Source: Symbiodinium sp. CCMP2592 (lineage: Eukaryota; Sar; Dinophyceae; Suessiales; Symbiodiniaceae). Taken from it: a stretch of 64,000 nucleotides of DNA. Shown here piece by piece: positions 48,401 to 58,813 of the stretch. The stretch's first letter is position 1; each line of letters opens with the position of its first letter. Location of the stretch: positions 744,001 to 808,000 of the forward strand of contig CAJNDT010003223.1 in assembly GCA_905221615.1 (NCBI GenBank), read 5' to 3'. The position numbers and the translations under genes are program-made. The notes under the pieces are model-generated. The model saw only the letters and a program-made list of their open reading frames with translations, was not told where the DNA came from and did not search any database.

Positions 48401-48680
48401 TCACCGTCAACGACGCTTTGTCATTTTGAACGTTGCCTTGAGCAAACCCTGGTCGCAGGTGCTGCAGACGCGGCTCGAAACGGTCACATGGCAGTGACGA
48501 GCGGTGTTCGTGGAATGAAACTTGACCGCAGCTAGCATGAGTGCTTCCCTAAACCTAACTTCTACCACCAAACCTCTACATCCAAACCCCAAGCTTCCGT
48601 GGAATTTCAGGTACGGCTTGAGCCCGCGCACTCCAGCAAACACGGGCAAAATGAGCAAGAAGGCAAAGCGCACGTTTTAG
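31772..48680 (+). CDS. Multi-exon coiled-coil protein
   Basis: Starts [20 protein letters not shown] (31772-31836, GA donor). Phase-matched exons follow: 32686-32752, 33152-33196, 33715-33735, 33948-33970, 34763-34796, 35611-35670, 35945-35995, 36096-36134, 36379-36422, 36868-36919, 37467-37520, 37587-~37611, 38146-38176, 38747-38809, 39135-39192, 40087-40130, 40805-40852, 40882-40902, 40957-40995, 41262-41300, 41578-41624, 42620-42659; then less certain 45335-45379 and 46134-46171; and a last exon 48611-48680 ending [10 protein letters not shown] and TAG. Heptad-like pieces include [56 protein letters not shown] and [16 protein letters not shown]. No membrane segment or catalytic motif. It is probably structural (cytoskeletal or ciliary), but I do not recognise the family. 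Exons between 42660 and 45334 are missing. Confidence 0.65.
33204..33305. repeat. MITE-like element, family F, almost at a 5' splice site
   Basis: CTATAGTCTCCATGGTAGTT at the left and AACTACAATGGAGACTACAG at the right, with AAAATAAGGATCCTATAAGG inside. It begins seven bases after the exon 33152-33196 GC donor and ends CAG|GT, which mimics an acceptor. Confidence 0.8.
33449..33530. repeat. (GA)n microsatellite
   Basis: About 40 GA units in intron 33197-33714. Confidence 0.95.
34220..34410. repeat. Family D element followed by related palindromic debris
   Basis: CCGGCCTAAACAACTACC..ATTAAGGCCTCTATA, followed by repeated CCCTTATAGCAG/CAACC units and ACTTATTAAGGCCCCTGTATT, perhaps the arm of a second copy. 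Confidence 0.65.
35108..35400. repeat. CATA/ATGT tetranucleotide and TA microsatellites
   Basis: (CATA)n at 35111-35152, (TA)n at 35161-35184, then further CATA/GTAT runs. ORFs such as [11 protein letters not shown] are translations of these. Confidence 0.9.
35789..35904. repeat. MITE-like element, family E
   Basis: CCAGAAAGTTGGAACATGGA..GATGTTCCAACTTTCTGG, with GATTAGTGCTAGGATTCCC inside. Near-identical in plan to 38227-38341. Confidence 0.85.
37316..37424. repeat. MITE-like element, family C, well preserved
   Basis: CCTAGAGACTCCAATATCCC and AAGGATATTGGAGTCTCTGGG flank AATTAAGGAATATCCCTTAA..GGTATGTTCCTTAATTAA. It is the least decayed family C copy here. Confidence 0.85.
38227..38341. repeat. 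MITE-like element, family E
   Basis: GCCAGTAAGTTGGAACATGG with right end GATGTTCCAACTTTCTGGC, inside intron 38177-38746. Confidence 0.85.
38400..38700. repeat. CAG/GTAGTG trinucleotide tract
   Basis: (CAG)n at 38401-38445, then GTAGTGGTAGTCG and AGGAGTAGGAGTAG runs; low-complexity ORFs on both strands are artefacts. Confidence 0.9.
38824..38925. repeat. MITE-like element, family D, near-perfect termini
   Basis: TGTAGAGGCCTGAATAATCA with right end AATATTCAGGCCTCTACA; the centre is TTTTGGGCCCATTATACTAG. It starts 14 bp after the exon end at 38809. Confidence 0.85.
39934..40071. repeat. Family B element with telomere repeats inside its right terminus
   Basis: The left end is ACTTGGAGGTTCATGGGTAG. 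The right end should read ACTACCCATGAACCTCCAAGT but reads ACTACCCAT, then about five CCCTAAA units (40031-40064), then CTCCAAGT. The telomere-like block therefore sits exactly within the terminal repeat. Confidence 0.85.
40399..40570. repeat. TA/CATA microsatellites
   Basis: TATATA, CATATA and ACCTACCTACC runs within intron 40131-40804. Confidence 0.9.
41127..41230. repeat. MITE-like element, family D
   Basis: ATATAGAGGCCTCAAAAAGC..TAATTATTAAGGCCCCTATA with AGTATAATGGGCCCC-like centre. Confidence 0.75.
42280..42455. repeat. G-rich tract followed by (TA)n
   Basis: GGGGGAGGGGGG runs (42320-42405) with G-quadruplex potential, then (TA)n at 42420-42452. Mirrored in composition by the C-rich 41826-41960 tract, which also follows a short TATA run. 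Confidence 0.8.
42918..43018. repeat. MITE-like element, family A
   Basis: GGGAGTTTCCGAAAATTAGG with matching right end TTTTCGGAAACTCCC. Confidence 0.85.
43089..43270. repeat. Family B element with nested telomere-like and family-derived insert
   Basis: Left end CTTGGAGGTTCATGGGTAGT, right end ACTACCCATGAACCTCCAAG. About 75 bp, starting ACTACCCTAAACCCTAAACC and containing CCCTTAAAGGAACCCTTAAAGG, is inserted near the right arm, and a partial arm (CCCACTTATAACTACC) is left on its left side. Confidence 0.8.
43799..44029. repeat. CCCTAAA-type interstitial array
   Basis: About 230 bp of CCCTAAACCCC units with an internal higher-order repeat (GAACCCTAAACCCCTAAACC occurs several times). Confidence 0.9.
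46669..46878. repeat. Family B: half copy plus full copy
   Basis: A left arm alone at 46669 (ACTTGGAGGTTCATGGGTAG) runs into GGATCTATAGGGATTC and TTTAGGG sequence, then a complete element at 46764-46878 follows. The same kind of insert next to a broken arm is seen at 43089-43270. Confidence 0.75.
47367..47733. repeat. Two inverted-repeat elements, family I
   Basis: 47367-47468 (CTTAAACTACCAAACCCTAT..AGGTTTCGGTAGGTTAAGG) and 47628-47733 (TACCTTAAGCTACCAAAACC..GGGTTTGGGATTTTAAGGTA), separated by a TTTAGGG tract. Both have an internal GGTCCCTAT motif. Confidence 0.65.
48050..48151. repeat. MITE-like element, family A
   Basis: GGGAGTTTCCGAACATGGGG with right end TTGTCGGAAACTCCC. Confidence 0.85.
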
Positions 48681-51600
48681 GTGAGCCTCGACGTTTTAGC
48701 TAGGTGGCTTGGCAATCTCACATCGGTGAGAGTGTGGAGGCCTCAATTCAAGCCCGCCCAGAGGTAGGCATGTACAAAATTAGCATCTGCTTATGCAAGG
48801 CTCCAGGTTCTGAACTACCGGAACATGGAGCCAAGTGTTTCACCCCCATGGGGAGAGTAGGCATTTTGAAGGGTTCAGCTCGTTGCCAGCGGTCTCGCAG
48901 AGGCTGTCCGTTTTGTGGGTTTGTGGAGCAGAAAGACGACTCCAAAATTAATGTAGAATCCCGAATCGTTATCTACAGCATTCCTGAGGGTTCCTCATTG
49001 TATTTTTTCGTGTAATGGCCCCCCCAAAACGCTATTCTAGTTTTTTCGGCCCCAATGTCAGGCCCAAACCTGTTCAAGCTCAAAATCGCTTCGTTTCAGA
49101 CAAGGCTGGCATGGGCGCAGCTCCAAGTTTTCCCAATGGGAGTTGTTCTGAGCATATGATTCCTGAGAAGACACCCATTTCCCTGGAGTTGGCGGTGGCC
49201 GTGGAGTTTACCTGGACGGTGGTTTGAAACAGCTCCAGCATGGTTTCACTGATGGACGCCAGGCGGACGCAGCCTGCGCTCGAAAAGGAGAGCTCGAAGT
49301 CTACCTCCCATGGGGATGAAATGCAAGTGCCCTACACCCCGCAAGCTGAAATCCTTATAGCCCTAAGGCCACAATGATACGTTAAGCTCTTGACCCTAAA
49401 CCCCCGGGACCCCAAACCGCTAAGCCCATGAACCCAAAGCCCCTAAATACCCCCTAAACCCCAAGCCCCTAAACCCTAACGCCCTAAGCCCTCATTGGGT
49501 GCATGGAGTAGTTTTAAGTGGGGTTCTAAGTCCCTTAATATATGGGTCATAACTAGAGTTATCCTACTTACAACCCTAAACTCTAAACCTTAAGTGTTCA
49601 TGGGTGACTCTGCCCTGTAGAAAAAGGGTTTCTTGCAGCCGTCTGCAATCGAGCGGGGCCCGGAAATGTAAGCGAGGATGGAGGACTGTGGCCCCCATGG
49701 TGGTTTTACGGTTTAGGCTTTAAGGGTTTAGGGTTTAGGTGACTGGGGCCCTATGGCGGCTTAAGGGTTGAGGTGACTGACTGGGGTTCGATGGCGGTTT
49801 CAGTGGTTTTGCATTTCTTCGTCTTGTATCGTTCTGCAAAGGACCTGACCATGTGCAGCGTAGATATCTCTCCTCAGAAGCGTATTTTCACGAAGCTCAG
49901 AGTTTCGCCGTTAGGTTTAGAGTTTACGTTAAAATGTGGAGATGGTGGACTTGACCAAATATTCAGCGACTATACTGCAGCACAAAGGGAAGACGAGAAA
50001 TCACGACGTGCGCTACAGTGCTTGCAGTGCGATCTGCATAGATACATTTTGCTACACTTGTAGATTAAACTGCATGGGAAATCAAGATGCGAGGGAGACA
50101 CATGTCGCTAGAGAGTTATGTCATGCACATATGCCGTTTATGCATGTACTTGATCGTCAACCTGCCTACCAATCTGTCTACCACTTGACCCAGTTGCCTG
50201 TAATCTATCTATCTGTCTACCTTCCTGTCTGTCTCTCTGCAAGTCTATCTAATTGAATGCAACCGGGCAACACACTCAGACATGCCTAGACTGATATAAG
50301 TCCGCTTTTGTATGTGCTGTTATGCAGATGCTTCTTTTTCGGTGTCAGCATGTATGTGTGTATGTCAGCTTTTATCTGTTCATAGTTCATGCAACTGTGG
50401 TGTCCAACCCCGTCACAGGCTGCCGGCGCATAAATCTATCGATGGACGGAAACGTTGCATCTTAGCAGTATTGTCGTCATTGTTGTGATTGTTGCTACCG
50501 TTACTACACTGGAGCTGGTGATGTTCAACTTTTCCCCTTGCAGATAGTGCCGTGAGCTTGTCCCCAGCCATGCTAGCATGCATGCATCCTCACCAGCTCT
50601 CACACCCTCACACGGATGCATTGTTTCACACACACACACATGTTATCTCTCTGTCTCTCATGCTCTGTCGCTCTCGCTCTTCCAAAGAGGCGCACGCACA
50701 TACTGACGCTCCCCATCAGACCGACGCAGGACGACAGCCACTATGTCAATCTTCAGCAGGCAGCGCTTTCTCATCGTAGGCAAAGCTACAGAACGAGTCT
50801 GTATGCTCTTCACTCAGAATCCTTATGGTCATGGAGGGTTATTCAGGTTTGATGCATCTGCATGGTGCTGATGAATCTGCAGGGATACGAAACATGACAA
50901 GGTTTGTCAACTTGTTTGCAGGGCTTAGGTTTTTTGTTGTTGGTCGCGTTCAGGGCTTAACCATTGCTTGGCGAAAGAAAGTATGGCAAGGTGCGGATAG
51001 TTGAGACTAGAGTCTAGAAGACCACAGCAAATCTCTTGTAGACTGAAGTGGCGTGGAGTCTCATCAAGTAAGTCTTTCAGACACAATTCCAGAAAGTTTG
51101 AACAGGACAGCACGACGTCAAGCTGCCCATAGACATAGCATGACAAACAAAGGCTAGTGTGTTAATTAGAATGTGGCAAAGGACGCATGTTGCAGGTTCA
51201 GTAATTAGCCACGCACACAGCCCATACCCTTCCAAAAGCCAGCTCCTCCTAAAATCCTAAACCCTGAACCCTAAACCTCAGACCCTGGAGCACGAGCGCT
51301 GCGTGTTGAATCCTTCACCTATCACCAGAGTGGCAGCTACAGGGGTCAGAACTCTTACAGTTCCTTTATCTGAGTTCTACTATATAAGATCCCCCCAGAC
51401 CTATTCAGACTTTTAAGCCCACTAGAGAAACCTCCTTCTGACAGTATATTGAAAGGCGACAAAACCAGTGCAAAGGTCCTTAGTCACGAAGCCGGGGGCG
51501 GTGTGGGGGCTGGGGGGAACTTGGGCGCTTAGAGGTTGTTACATGGTCGACATAAGAGTTGTATCAGGGCTTTAGCAGGGGCTTATTGGGTGGGGGAAAT

Positions 51601-52095
51601 TTGGGGGAGCTGGGGAGTGCCTCTCAAAACGTGATCTTCCGGACCCTCATCTCAGAATCCCAAACTCCCAAACCTGACTGAGTTTTGAGACTCGAGCTCC
51701 CATGCCCTCAAGCCCACCCAGTCGAACCTGGGGGTTCGGATTTGGATTGATGACCTTCGGTGTAGCAGCGAAATGCGGTGCCATTCAATTCGTCAAGACG
51801 CTATCGAAATGAAATCTAAACCTGAAGCTAACGACCAAGAACCCGTGTTCAGACGTTGCAATGACATGCAATGAACCCTTGGTGGAGAACTTCCAAGCTG
51901 TTAGATTGTCGATCCTTATTTCTTGCTGTGGCTGCTTTTCGCCAAGGCTGAACAACACTTGTGTCCACACACTACATGCACACCACGTCTACATATATAT
52001 ATATATATACACGTGTGATCATTTGTTCATTCTTCATGTTTCCTTTATGTGTCATTTATGTTTGATGCACCTGTTGTTCACGTCGCCGGTCGGAG
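48681..52095. other. Intergenic or intron, no firm exon
   Basis: Mostly low-repeat sequence with a decayed family B element (49498-49600), short CACA and CTGTCTGT runs and CCCTAAA remnants. ORFs at 48704-49015 and 49773-50063 lack family resemblance and a splice context. The 5' exon(s) of the EFCAB10 homologue should lie near its 3' end. Confidence 0.4.
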
Positions 52096-54705
52096 AGAGG
52101 CCCGCGAGTATCTGGAGAAGAACTCCATCCCAAAGCTGCTCGAGCCGGGTCCCCGGAGAGAGTCCGAACCCAGCGAGCCTGAGGGGGTTTTCTCAAGGGT
52201 TCCATGAGGGTTAGGGTAAGGGTTACTATACGGGTTACTATACTAAAAGCGCTACTATAGGGGTTGCTATCCTAGAAGGTACGGGCTACTGTAACAGTTG
52301 CTATACATAGGTTACTATACTACCCTACACCCTAAGCCCTAAACTCTACACCGGTTGCGGAGGTAGGGCTTCGGTTTAGGCGCCTTGCTGAGGACTTGTA
52401 TGGGAGCATCGATCACCAGGCCCCAGGCACAAGAGTTCCCTAAACTCTACGCCAGGGGTGTCGAGTTTAGGGATTCGGGGTTTGGGGCTTTAGGCATTAA
52501 GGGATACTGTTGGGTTTCTTTTTCGGGCTCCCTTTAAGGGTACTGTGGGGTTATATAATCGGGCTCCCTTTACGGCTTGAAACCTAATCCTGAAAGCCAT
52601 ACGGTTTGGGGTTTTGGGTTTAGGGTTTAGGGGTTTAGGCTTTAGGGTTTAACCCTAATCCTGAAAGCCATCCTAGGAGCCTTCTTGCCCGCGCCGTGCT
52701 TGAGCGACCGCCGGACCGGTGGGTGAACACTTAGGGGTACTTAGAAATATTTTTAGTTTTTGGTTATTATAACCCCTATAAGAAACAGCTAAAATTCTAA
52801 TTTTTGCTAGGATTCTAAGTTCAGTATAGAACAGGGGGCTGAATGTCGGTTCCAGATACGGGTTCCTTGAAGGGTTACTCTAAGGTCCCTATTCTAATTG
52901 TTACGTAAGGCCCCTACATTGTGGAGCCGGTTTCAGGGGCCTTAAGAATTACCAATGTAGTTTTGGTGTTCCTTATCATATTGATAGTATGATGGGTTGC
53001 TAGATGAGTTCCTTTAAGCCTTGAGGGGCATCTTTAAGAATTGCTGTAAGAGTTCCTTTAAGGGTTCTACAAATATCGTTTCGGGCACCTGGTTTGGGGA
53101 TAGGGGGTTTGGGGTCTCACGGGTGAGGGTGCCGTACGGGTTGAGGGTTTATGGGTGATGGGTTGCAGCGTTCAGGTTTTGGGATTATCGATTTCAGTTG
53201 TGAGAGCTGACGTTTTGGAGCTCAGGGCTTGGGTTTGAGGGTTCAGGTCTTTCAGGTTCGGAGTTTAGGGCCCGCATGGTTGCAGTGGGGCTTGGCGTTC
53301 TTGTTGGGGGCAGACATGCATGAAGCTGCAGGACCTGCGCAACTTCCTCATAGAATCCCTGCGGGATCTGAAGGCGCCGTGCACTGCCAGACAGCAACTC
53401 AGACTGAAGGGGCCTTGCAACGATGCAGGCGCAGAGAGAATCCCCATCGATGGAGCTCTTCACCGTTGAGGCAGCGACAACGAGTAATGAAACTAATGAC
53501 AGCTTGCAGTCAACCGCTGGAAGACCAGGACATAGAGACCATGTTCGACATGTGGGACTATGACAAGGCGGGCTGAATTTGCTGCATTGGCACAATGGCA
53601 AGAGTGACGCGTGGAGACTTTCCGAGATCAGGGTCCTCTTTCAGCTCTCTTCACCTGCGTTGACTCCATCAGGTTCCTTGCAGGAACCCACATGTCGTAG
53701 GATACGTCTGATGTGCCTCCGAGGTGGGGATGATCGCGGCATCCAAAGTCATGGAGACTTTGAAGGTAGGAAGCCGCATGACGATTTTGACAGTCCAAGG
53801 GTTCGAGTACATAGTCACAGGGACATTTAGGGGGGTAGGGGGAGGGGGAAGGGGGACTATACTTCCTCAAATAAGCCCTTATTATAGGTATTAAGGCCCC
53901 CTACCCCCCTCCCCTACCCCCCTTAAGGGTCCCTACACCAGAATTCCGGGAGGATCTAGAATAAGTAGATCCCCTAATTTGGCGCCCCATACTACTAAGT
54001 TACTAAGGGTACTTTATAGGAACCCCCATTAAGGGATCTACTTTTTGGATCCCCGCTGAGGGTTTCTATGAATAGTGCAAGTCCCTGACTGGCGACCCCT
54101 GCGAGGCAGTAAACTGCAGCGATCTCAGCGAGGCGTGGGGATACCATTTAGGGTCTAGGGTCTAGGGATTTAGGGGTTTGGGGGTTTAGGGGTTAGGGGT
54201 TTAGGGGTTTGGGGGTTTAGGGTTTAGGAGTTTAGGGGTTTAGGGGTTTAGGGTTTAGGGTTTTGCGATTTTGAGCTTTGTCGGTTTTTTTAATAGGGGT
54301 TTTAGCCTATGGGGGTTTAGTAGGGATTAGGGTTCCCAAGATAGGGTTCATATTCAGGAATCCCTACCCCAGGAATCTTAAACCCCCCTTTTGGCCTCCC
54401 ATCAGAGTTTGAGCTTTTTCGGAGTTTTCGACGGGCTGCAAGGCTCTATGCGATAGACGGATGCGTGAGTGCAGTACGCTTACATTTTGGGTAATGCCCC
54501 TGTGCAGAGGTAATGATCACGGCCTACCGCCTACCCTGAACTCTAAGCCATAACTCCCAAAACCTGTTTTTATAACAGAGCATGAGTATTTGATATTTAG
54601 CTGTCTTTGTCTTCATCCGACAACAACAACCCAGCGCGGGCAGGAGGAGCTTCGATCGAGACCCTGGTCTCAGCTGTCAGAAGTCGACAAGACCTCCTTT
54701 GTGAA
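52096..54705 (+). CDS. EFCAB10: EFCAB10-like protein (6 exons)
   Basis: Small EF-hand protein with an RIIa/Dpy-30-like N-terminal helical pair. Exons: ~52096-52143 EAREYLEKNSIPKLL (GC donor), 52393-52426 TCMGASITRPQ (GC), 53326-53373 LQDLRNFLIESLRDLK (GC), 53429-53475 AQRESPSMELFTVEA (GA), 53510-~53571 QPLEDQDIETMFDMWDYDKA (GC), 54644-54705 GASIETLVSAVRSRQDLLCE (GT gtacgt). Residue order follows animal EFCAB10: AREYLEKH-[IL]..LL, then ..A....RP....YLI..LE.L, then ..MF...D..G.I....AL. The EF-hand loop starts DYDKAG. All phases agree. The first exon's start and the N-terminal Met are not found, and the last exon is the least certain. Animal EFCAB10 is small and the family is often linked to cilia; role here is inferred. 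Confidence 0.75.
53829..53928. repeat. G-rich/C-rich inverted repeat
   Basis: TAGGGGGGTAGGGGGAGGGG at the left and CCCCTCCCCTACCCCCCTTA at the right could form a long hairpin; the G strand also has G-quadruplex potential. Confidence 0.75.
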
Positions 54706-54721
54706 GTACGTGAGGCGCGCG

Positions 54722-54775
54722 CGTGTGTGTGTGTGTCTGTGTGTCTGTGTGTCTGTGTGTCTGTGTGTGTGCGTG
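54722..54775. repeat. (TG)n with TCTG variant
   Basis: GTGTGTGTCTGTGTGTCTG run directly after the putative donor of exon 54644-54705. Confidence 0.9.
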
Positions 54776-55215
54776 TGCGCGATATCCCTCCCCGAAACGC
54801 TGAACCCTTCAGTCCGAAGCTTGAAACTTCGGCTGAGCCCTGAGCCTGAAAAACCTGAGCCATGGATCTAAGTTTGAGTTTGAAGAAAAACTGATACGCT
54901 CTACCTTGTACCTAAACTGATGACCCTACACACCGAACCCTGAATCTTAGTCTTAGAACCTGGAGTGCTACACCTTATGTAAGCTCCAAACCCCAAGCCC
55001 CAAAGCCTTCTACAACCTCTACGCCCCCAAACCCTAAATCCTCAAACTTGAAGCCCTACTTTTACCCTACTTACAGCTACCCATGAACCTGCAAGTTAAG
55101 CCCTCTGCCCTTATAGATCCCTTTAAAGGGGCCCTGAAAGGAACCCTTATATAGCTTCCCATGAACCTCCAAACCCGCCCCCCCACCCCAAAAACTGGCC
55201 GTTCGTGCAAGGCAG

Positions 55216-55247
55216 GAGCTCGAGACCCGGACCGCCAAGATGCTGAA
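55216..55247 (+). CDS. Candidate short exon, gene not assigned
   Basis: After ggcag, reads ELETRTAKML up to a canonical GTAAGC donor at 55248. It could be a 3' exon of the EFCAB10 homologue (phase 0 fits 54705) or the first exon seen of another coiled-coil gene. Its donor region is duplicated at 55336-55367. Confidence 0.3.
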
Positions 55248-55367
55248 GTAAGCATCCAGGCCGGGCTTAGGGGTTTAGATTTTAGGGCTATAATAATTGC
55301 CCACATTGTAAGAATTTTTGCTTCCTTGTTAAGGCGAAGTAAGCATCCAGGCCGGGCTTAGGGGTTT
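55245..55367 (+). repeat. 32-bp direct repeat spanning a 5' splice site
   Basis: Identical 32-bp segments at 55245-55276 and 55336-55367, both beginning GAAGTAAGCATCCAGGCCGG. The exon end and donor are therefore present twice, 91 bp apart. Confidence 0.9.
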
Positions 55368-55602
55368 GGGGTTTAGTGGTTTAGGGGTTTGGGGTTTAGT
55401 GGTTTAGGGGTTAGGGGTTTGGGGTTTAGGGCTTAAAGGTTTAAGGGTTTAGGGTGTAGGGGTTGGGTTTAGAGTTTAAGGGTTTGGGGCTATAAGAATG
55501 ACCCATGTTGTAAAAAATACGGGGTTCTTGTCAGAGGTTTATTTTAAGTTACCACAAAAGGGGTCTATGGTCCAGGATATGGTTTGCTTGTTGTTGCCTT
55601 AC

Positions 55603-55706
55603 AGTAGAAGCCAGAAAGTTGGGATATCACTATCGTAACCCCTTTAAGGTAAATTATAGGGGATCCTACCATTAATCCATATTCCAACTTTCTGGAGTTC
55701 CCTTTA
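55603..55706. repeat. MITE-like element, family E
   Basis: AGTAGAAGCCAGAAAGTTGG with right end CCAACTTTCTGGAGTTCCCT. Confidence 0.8.
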
Positions 55707-56034
55707 AACAGAAGCCAGATCAAGGTTGCGTTCTCGGAGCTCCAATTTTCATTTCGGCGCTTTGGTCCTCTTTTATAACTGTTGATTTGCTAGGAATGTA
55801 TTTTCAATGTAAATACACAAGGGTCCTATAAGGTAACCTCAAAAAGGAACTACAATGGAGACTACAGGTACATACCGACATACAAACAAAGAGCCACACA
55901 TAGATACATACGATGAAAAGCCGTTGGGTGCTCGGCGGCTTCGGATGTAAGGGTCGCAGGAGGCGGAGACCTTTTCTGAAAGCTCTCAGCCAGGTCCATG
56001 GAGAAGCAGAGCACCGAGGAATGCACGAGTAAAT

Positions 56035-56136
56035 GGGAGTTTCCGACAATTAGGGGTACCTTACTTTGGGGTCCTTATAATAGGGATCCTACTTTTTAGG
56101 GTACTATGTTAGGATCCACTATTTTCGGAAGCTCCC
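56035..56136. repeat. MITE-like element, family A
   Basis: GGGAGTTTCCGACAATTAGG with right end TTTTCGGAAGCTCCC. Confidence 0.85.
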
Positions 56137-58204
56137 AAATCTCACCTCCTGCACCTCTTGCAGGAGACATCCAGGCAAAGTAGGAACCCTGAATTCACCA
56201 ACAACCCCAAACCTCAAAACCCGAACACCATCGAGCACCCTACAACCCCAAACGCGTAAGCCCTGAGACCCCAACCCTAAACTCTCAGGTTTTTGGAGAG
56301 CCCTCTTCATGTCTAATCGAGTTGCGGGAAGCGTGGCGAAATGTCGCTGTTTCCTGGACCAAGTCTCACCAAGCAGCATCGCAAAATCATAGAGTTTAGA
56401 GGTTTTGGGTTTAGTGTTGAGCTCACACAGTGAGAGTCTAATCAAACTCTCAACCCTAAGACCCTAATCAAACACATCTTGCAGCCCTTAGCCCCCAAGA
56501 CGCGGCATTGTTAAGCCGCTGCTGATGGCGGAACTCATCTAGGTAGGTAGGCCTTTGGGCATTTTATATTTTCCCTTATTGGCTTAATGGGACAGGCTTT
56601 AAAGGGCCAATATAGTAATACGAATGGAGTGCAAAGCTTTATCTCAAATGTAGGAGGGTTGGCGCACTATGCTGAGCCCTAGGTCCTGAACCCTGGCACA
56701 CCTTGGCATGTAGAGCTCAGGCTTTCTTTAGGCACGAGAGGTTTGTTTCCGAAGTGGCTTGGGGTTTGCGGGGTTCAGGGTTTAGGATCCTCCCGAAGCA
56801 GCCGCGCAGGGAGTTCATACACTGTCGACTATGTCCGGGGCCAGGGTCTAGAGTTTGGTAGTGTGTACTGTCGTGTGCATAGGGATGGTGAAGTGATCGT
56901 ACTACGAATTCTTCAGACTTCGTGTTATCTCCTTGGAAGTCGGCGAGTCCTGCATATCCCCGAAGTTGGGGATTCCTTCTTCAGAACCCCCCCGACATTA
57001 ACGGAGATGTTCCTACATCAACTCTGAGAGTTTAGAGTCTCTGAGGCCCACGACACAACTGCCAGAGAACTATGAGCAAGTCATGAAAACAAATCATCTC
57101 GGGGGCCCCAATCCTAGGGCTTCGGATATGCTGCTTCTCTGTGCATGCGAGCTTCGCGGTTTGCGTCCGTTCTCTGGCGCATCTTATTAGTATTAGTATT
57201 AGTATTAGTATTAGTATTAATATTACTATAAGTATTAGTATTAATTGTAGTATTGCCCAAGCCTCGCAGCACATGTCGTGGCTACAACTTGCGCCTACCT
57301 TAGGAACAGCAAGACGAGCTCTAGTTCGTTAGAGCCAGAGTTGCTGGAGTTCGGAGGCTATCCGTCTCCATAAGTTATAAGGACATCAGCTTAACCCAGC
57401 TTAACACCCCAAGCCCGAAGTCTCAGCCTGACAGGAAGAATCCTCGATGAGATACCCCGGGCAGTATGATCTTTATGTATTGCCCTCCCAGGAATGAGTA
57501 CGAACCTTGTAGGACCCCATACAACTAACTCTACATCAGACCCCTGAAATTGGTTTCGTGACCCGAATCCTCTGGAAGCCTTGTGCTGCTGAGCAGAGGC
57601 ACGGCTCTGTGATGGGGGGGTGTGGGGGGAAAGGCTTGTAGTGTAGCGGCATGTAGTTTCGTAGATTACTGTTCCTTTTGGTGGGCTTCCTCGCCGAGTT
57701 CAATGATAGGGCTTAGGGGTGTTTGGTCTTTTGTTTAGAGCTTTTTTGCTTGTGGTAGGGTTGCAAAAACGTCTGTAACTGTGGGGCTCCGTATTCGCTC
57801 TTGAGGTGTGTACGGCTGTAAAGTAATTAGCAGCGACACGTCAGGTTCAAAAGTCGGTGTCACTTATCAGACATGTTGAATGGCGGTGAGATCGGACACA
57901 TCATCGTAATACAAGAATCGACGTGGAAAGAAAGATTGTTCCCGCTGGTCAAGGCGATAAAATAGTTGGGGCGACGACAGGGGTCATCAGTCCCAAAAGG
58001 GAAGAGTCAGAGGCGAAATAAACCAGTCAGCATACAGACCACTGGGACAAGTGAGGAATGCACGTATCGTGTATGATGAGTTGTGGGAGGGAAGCATAAA
58101 CATGCCCATCTTTAGTTCTTACGGGAGATGGGCATGCGTATTTAGTATTGGCAGGTGTCGAAGTGTAGTAGCAAATAGCAGGTGCCAAGTGTGTAGTCGT
58201 AGTA
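56137..58204. other. No firm exon seen
   Basis: Sequence of ordinary complexity with short CCCTAAA remnants and an (ATTAGT)n tract at 57183-57245. Short ORFs here have no recognisable motifs or splice context. Confidence 0.4.
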
Positions 58205-58472
58205 GTGCCAGCAGTGGTCGTGGTACCACCACCACTACGGCTACGACGACTACGACGACGACGACGACTACTGCTACTACCACAAGTCTCCCACTCTGAC
58301 TCCAACTCCAAGTGCTATTGTGCTATTGCTACTGCTGCTGCTGCTGCTGCTCCTGCTCCGGCTCCTACTCCTGCTCCGACCTCTACTCCTACTTCTACTC
58401 CGACCCCTGCTCCTACCCCTGCTCCTGCTCCTGCTCCTGCTACTGCTGCGACTGCTCGTGCTACTGCTGCCA

Positions 58473-58545
<73 letters not shown>

Positions 58546-58790
58546 GCCTCCTGCTCCTGCTCCTGCTCCTGCTCTTGCTGCTGCTACTGCTGCTGCCACT
58601 GCTTCTGCTGCTGCTATTGCTGCTGCCACTGCTTCTGCTGCTGCTACTGCTGCTGCCACTGCTTCTGCTGCTGCTACTGCTGCTGCTACTGCTCCTGCTG
58701 CTGCTGCTGCTCCTGCTCCTGCTCCTGCTTCTGCTGTTGCTCCTACTCCTGCTACTGCGATTGCTACTAGTAATCCTCGTACTGGTCCTT
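58205..58790. repeat. 580-bp GCTCCT/GCTGCT trinucleotide-hexanucleotide tract
   Basis: Compound (CTGCTC)n, (CTGCTA)n and GCTGCTGCCACTGCTTCT higher-order repeats. All frames are open on both strands (Ala-Pro, Leu, Cys-Ser), giving ORFs up to 245 aa that are almost certainly not genes. Immediately upstream of the candidate exon at 58814. Confidence 0.9.
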
Positions 58791-58813
58791 GTACTACAAA
58801 GGCAAGGCCCCAG

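Noticed and set aside
52692-52720. Possible EFCAB10 exon reading ERPPDR before a GTGGGT site
   Set aside because: Not needed: exon 52393-52426 joins 53326-53373 in phase and already supplies the RP motif; including this piece breaks the frame.
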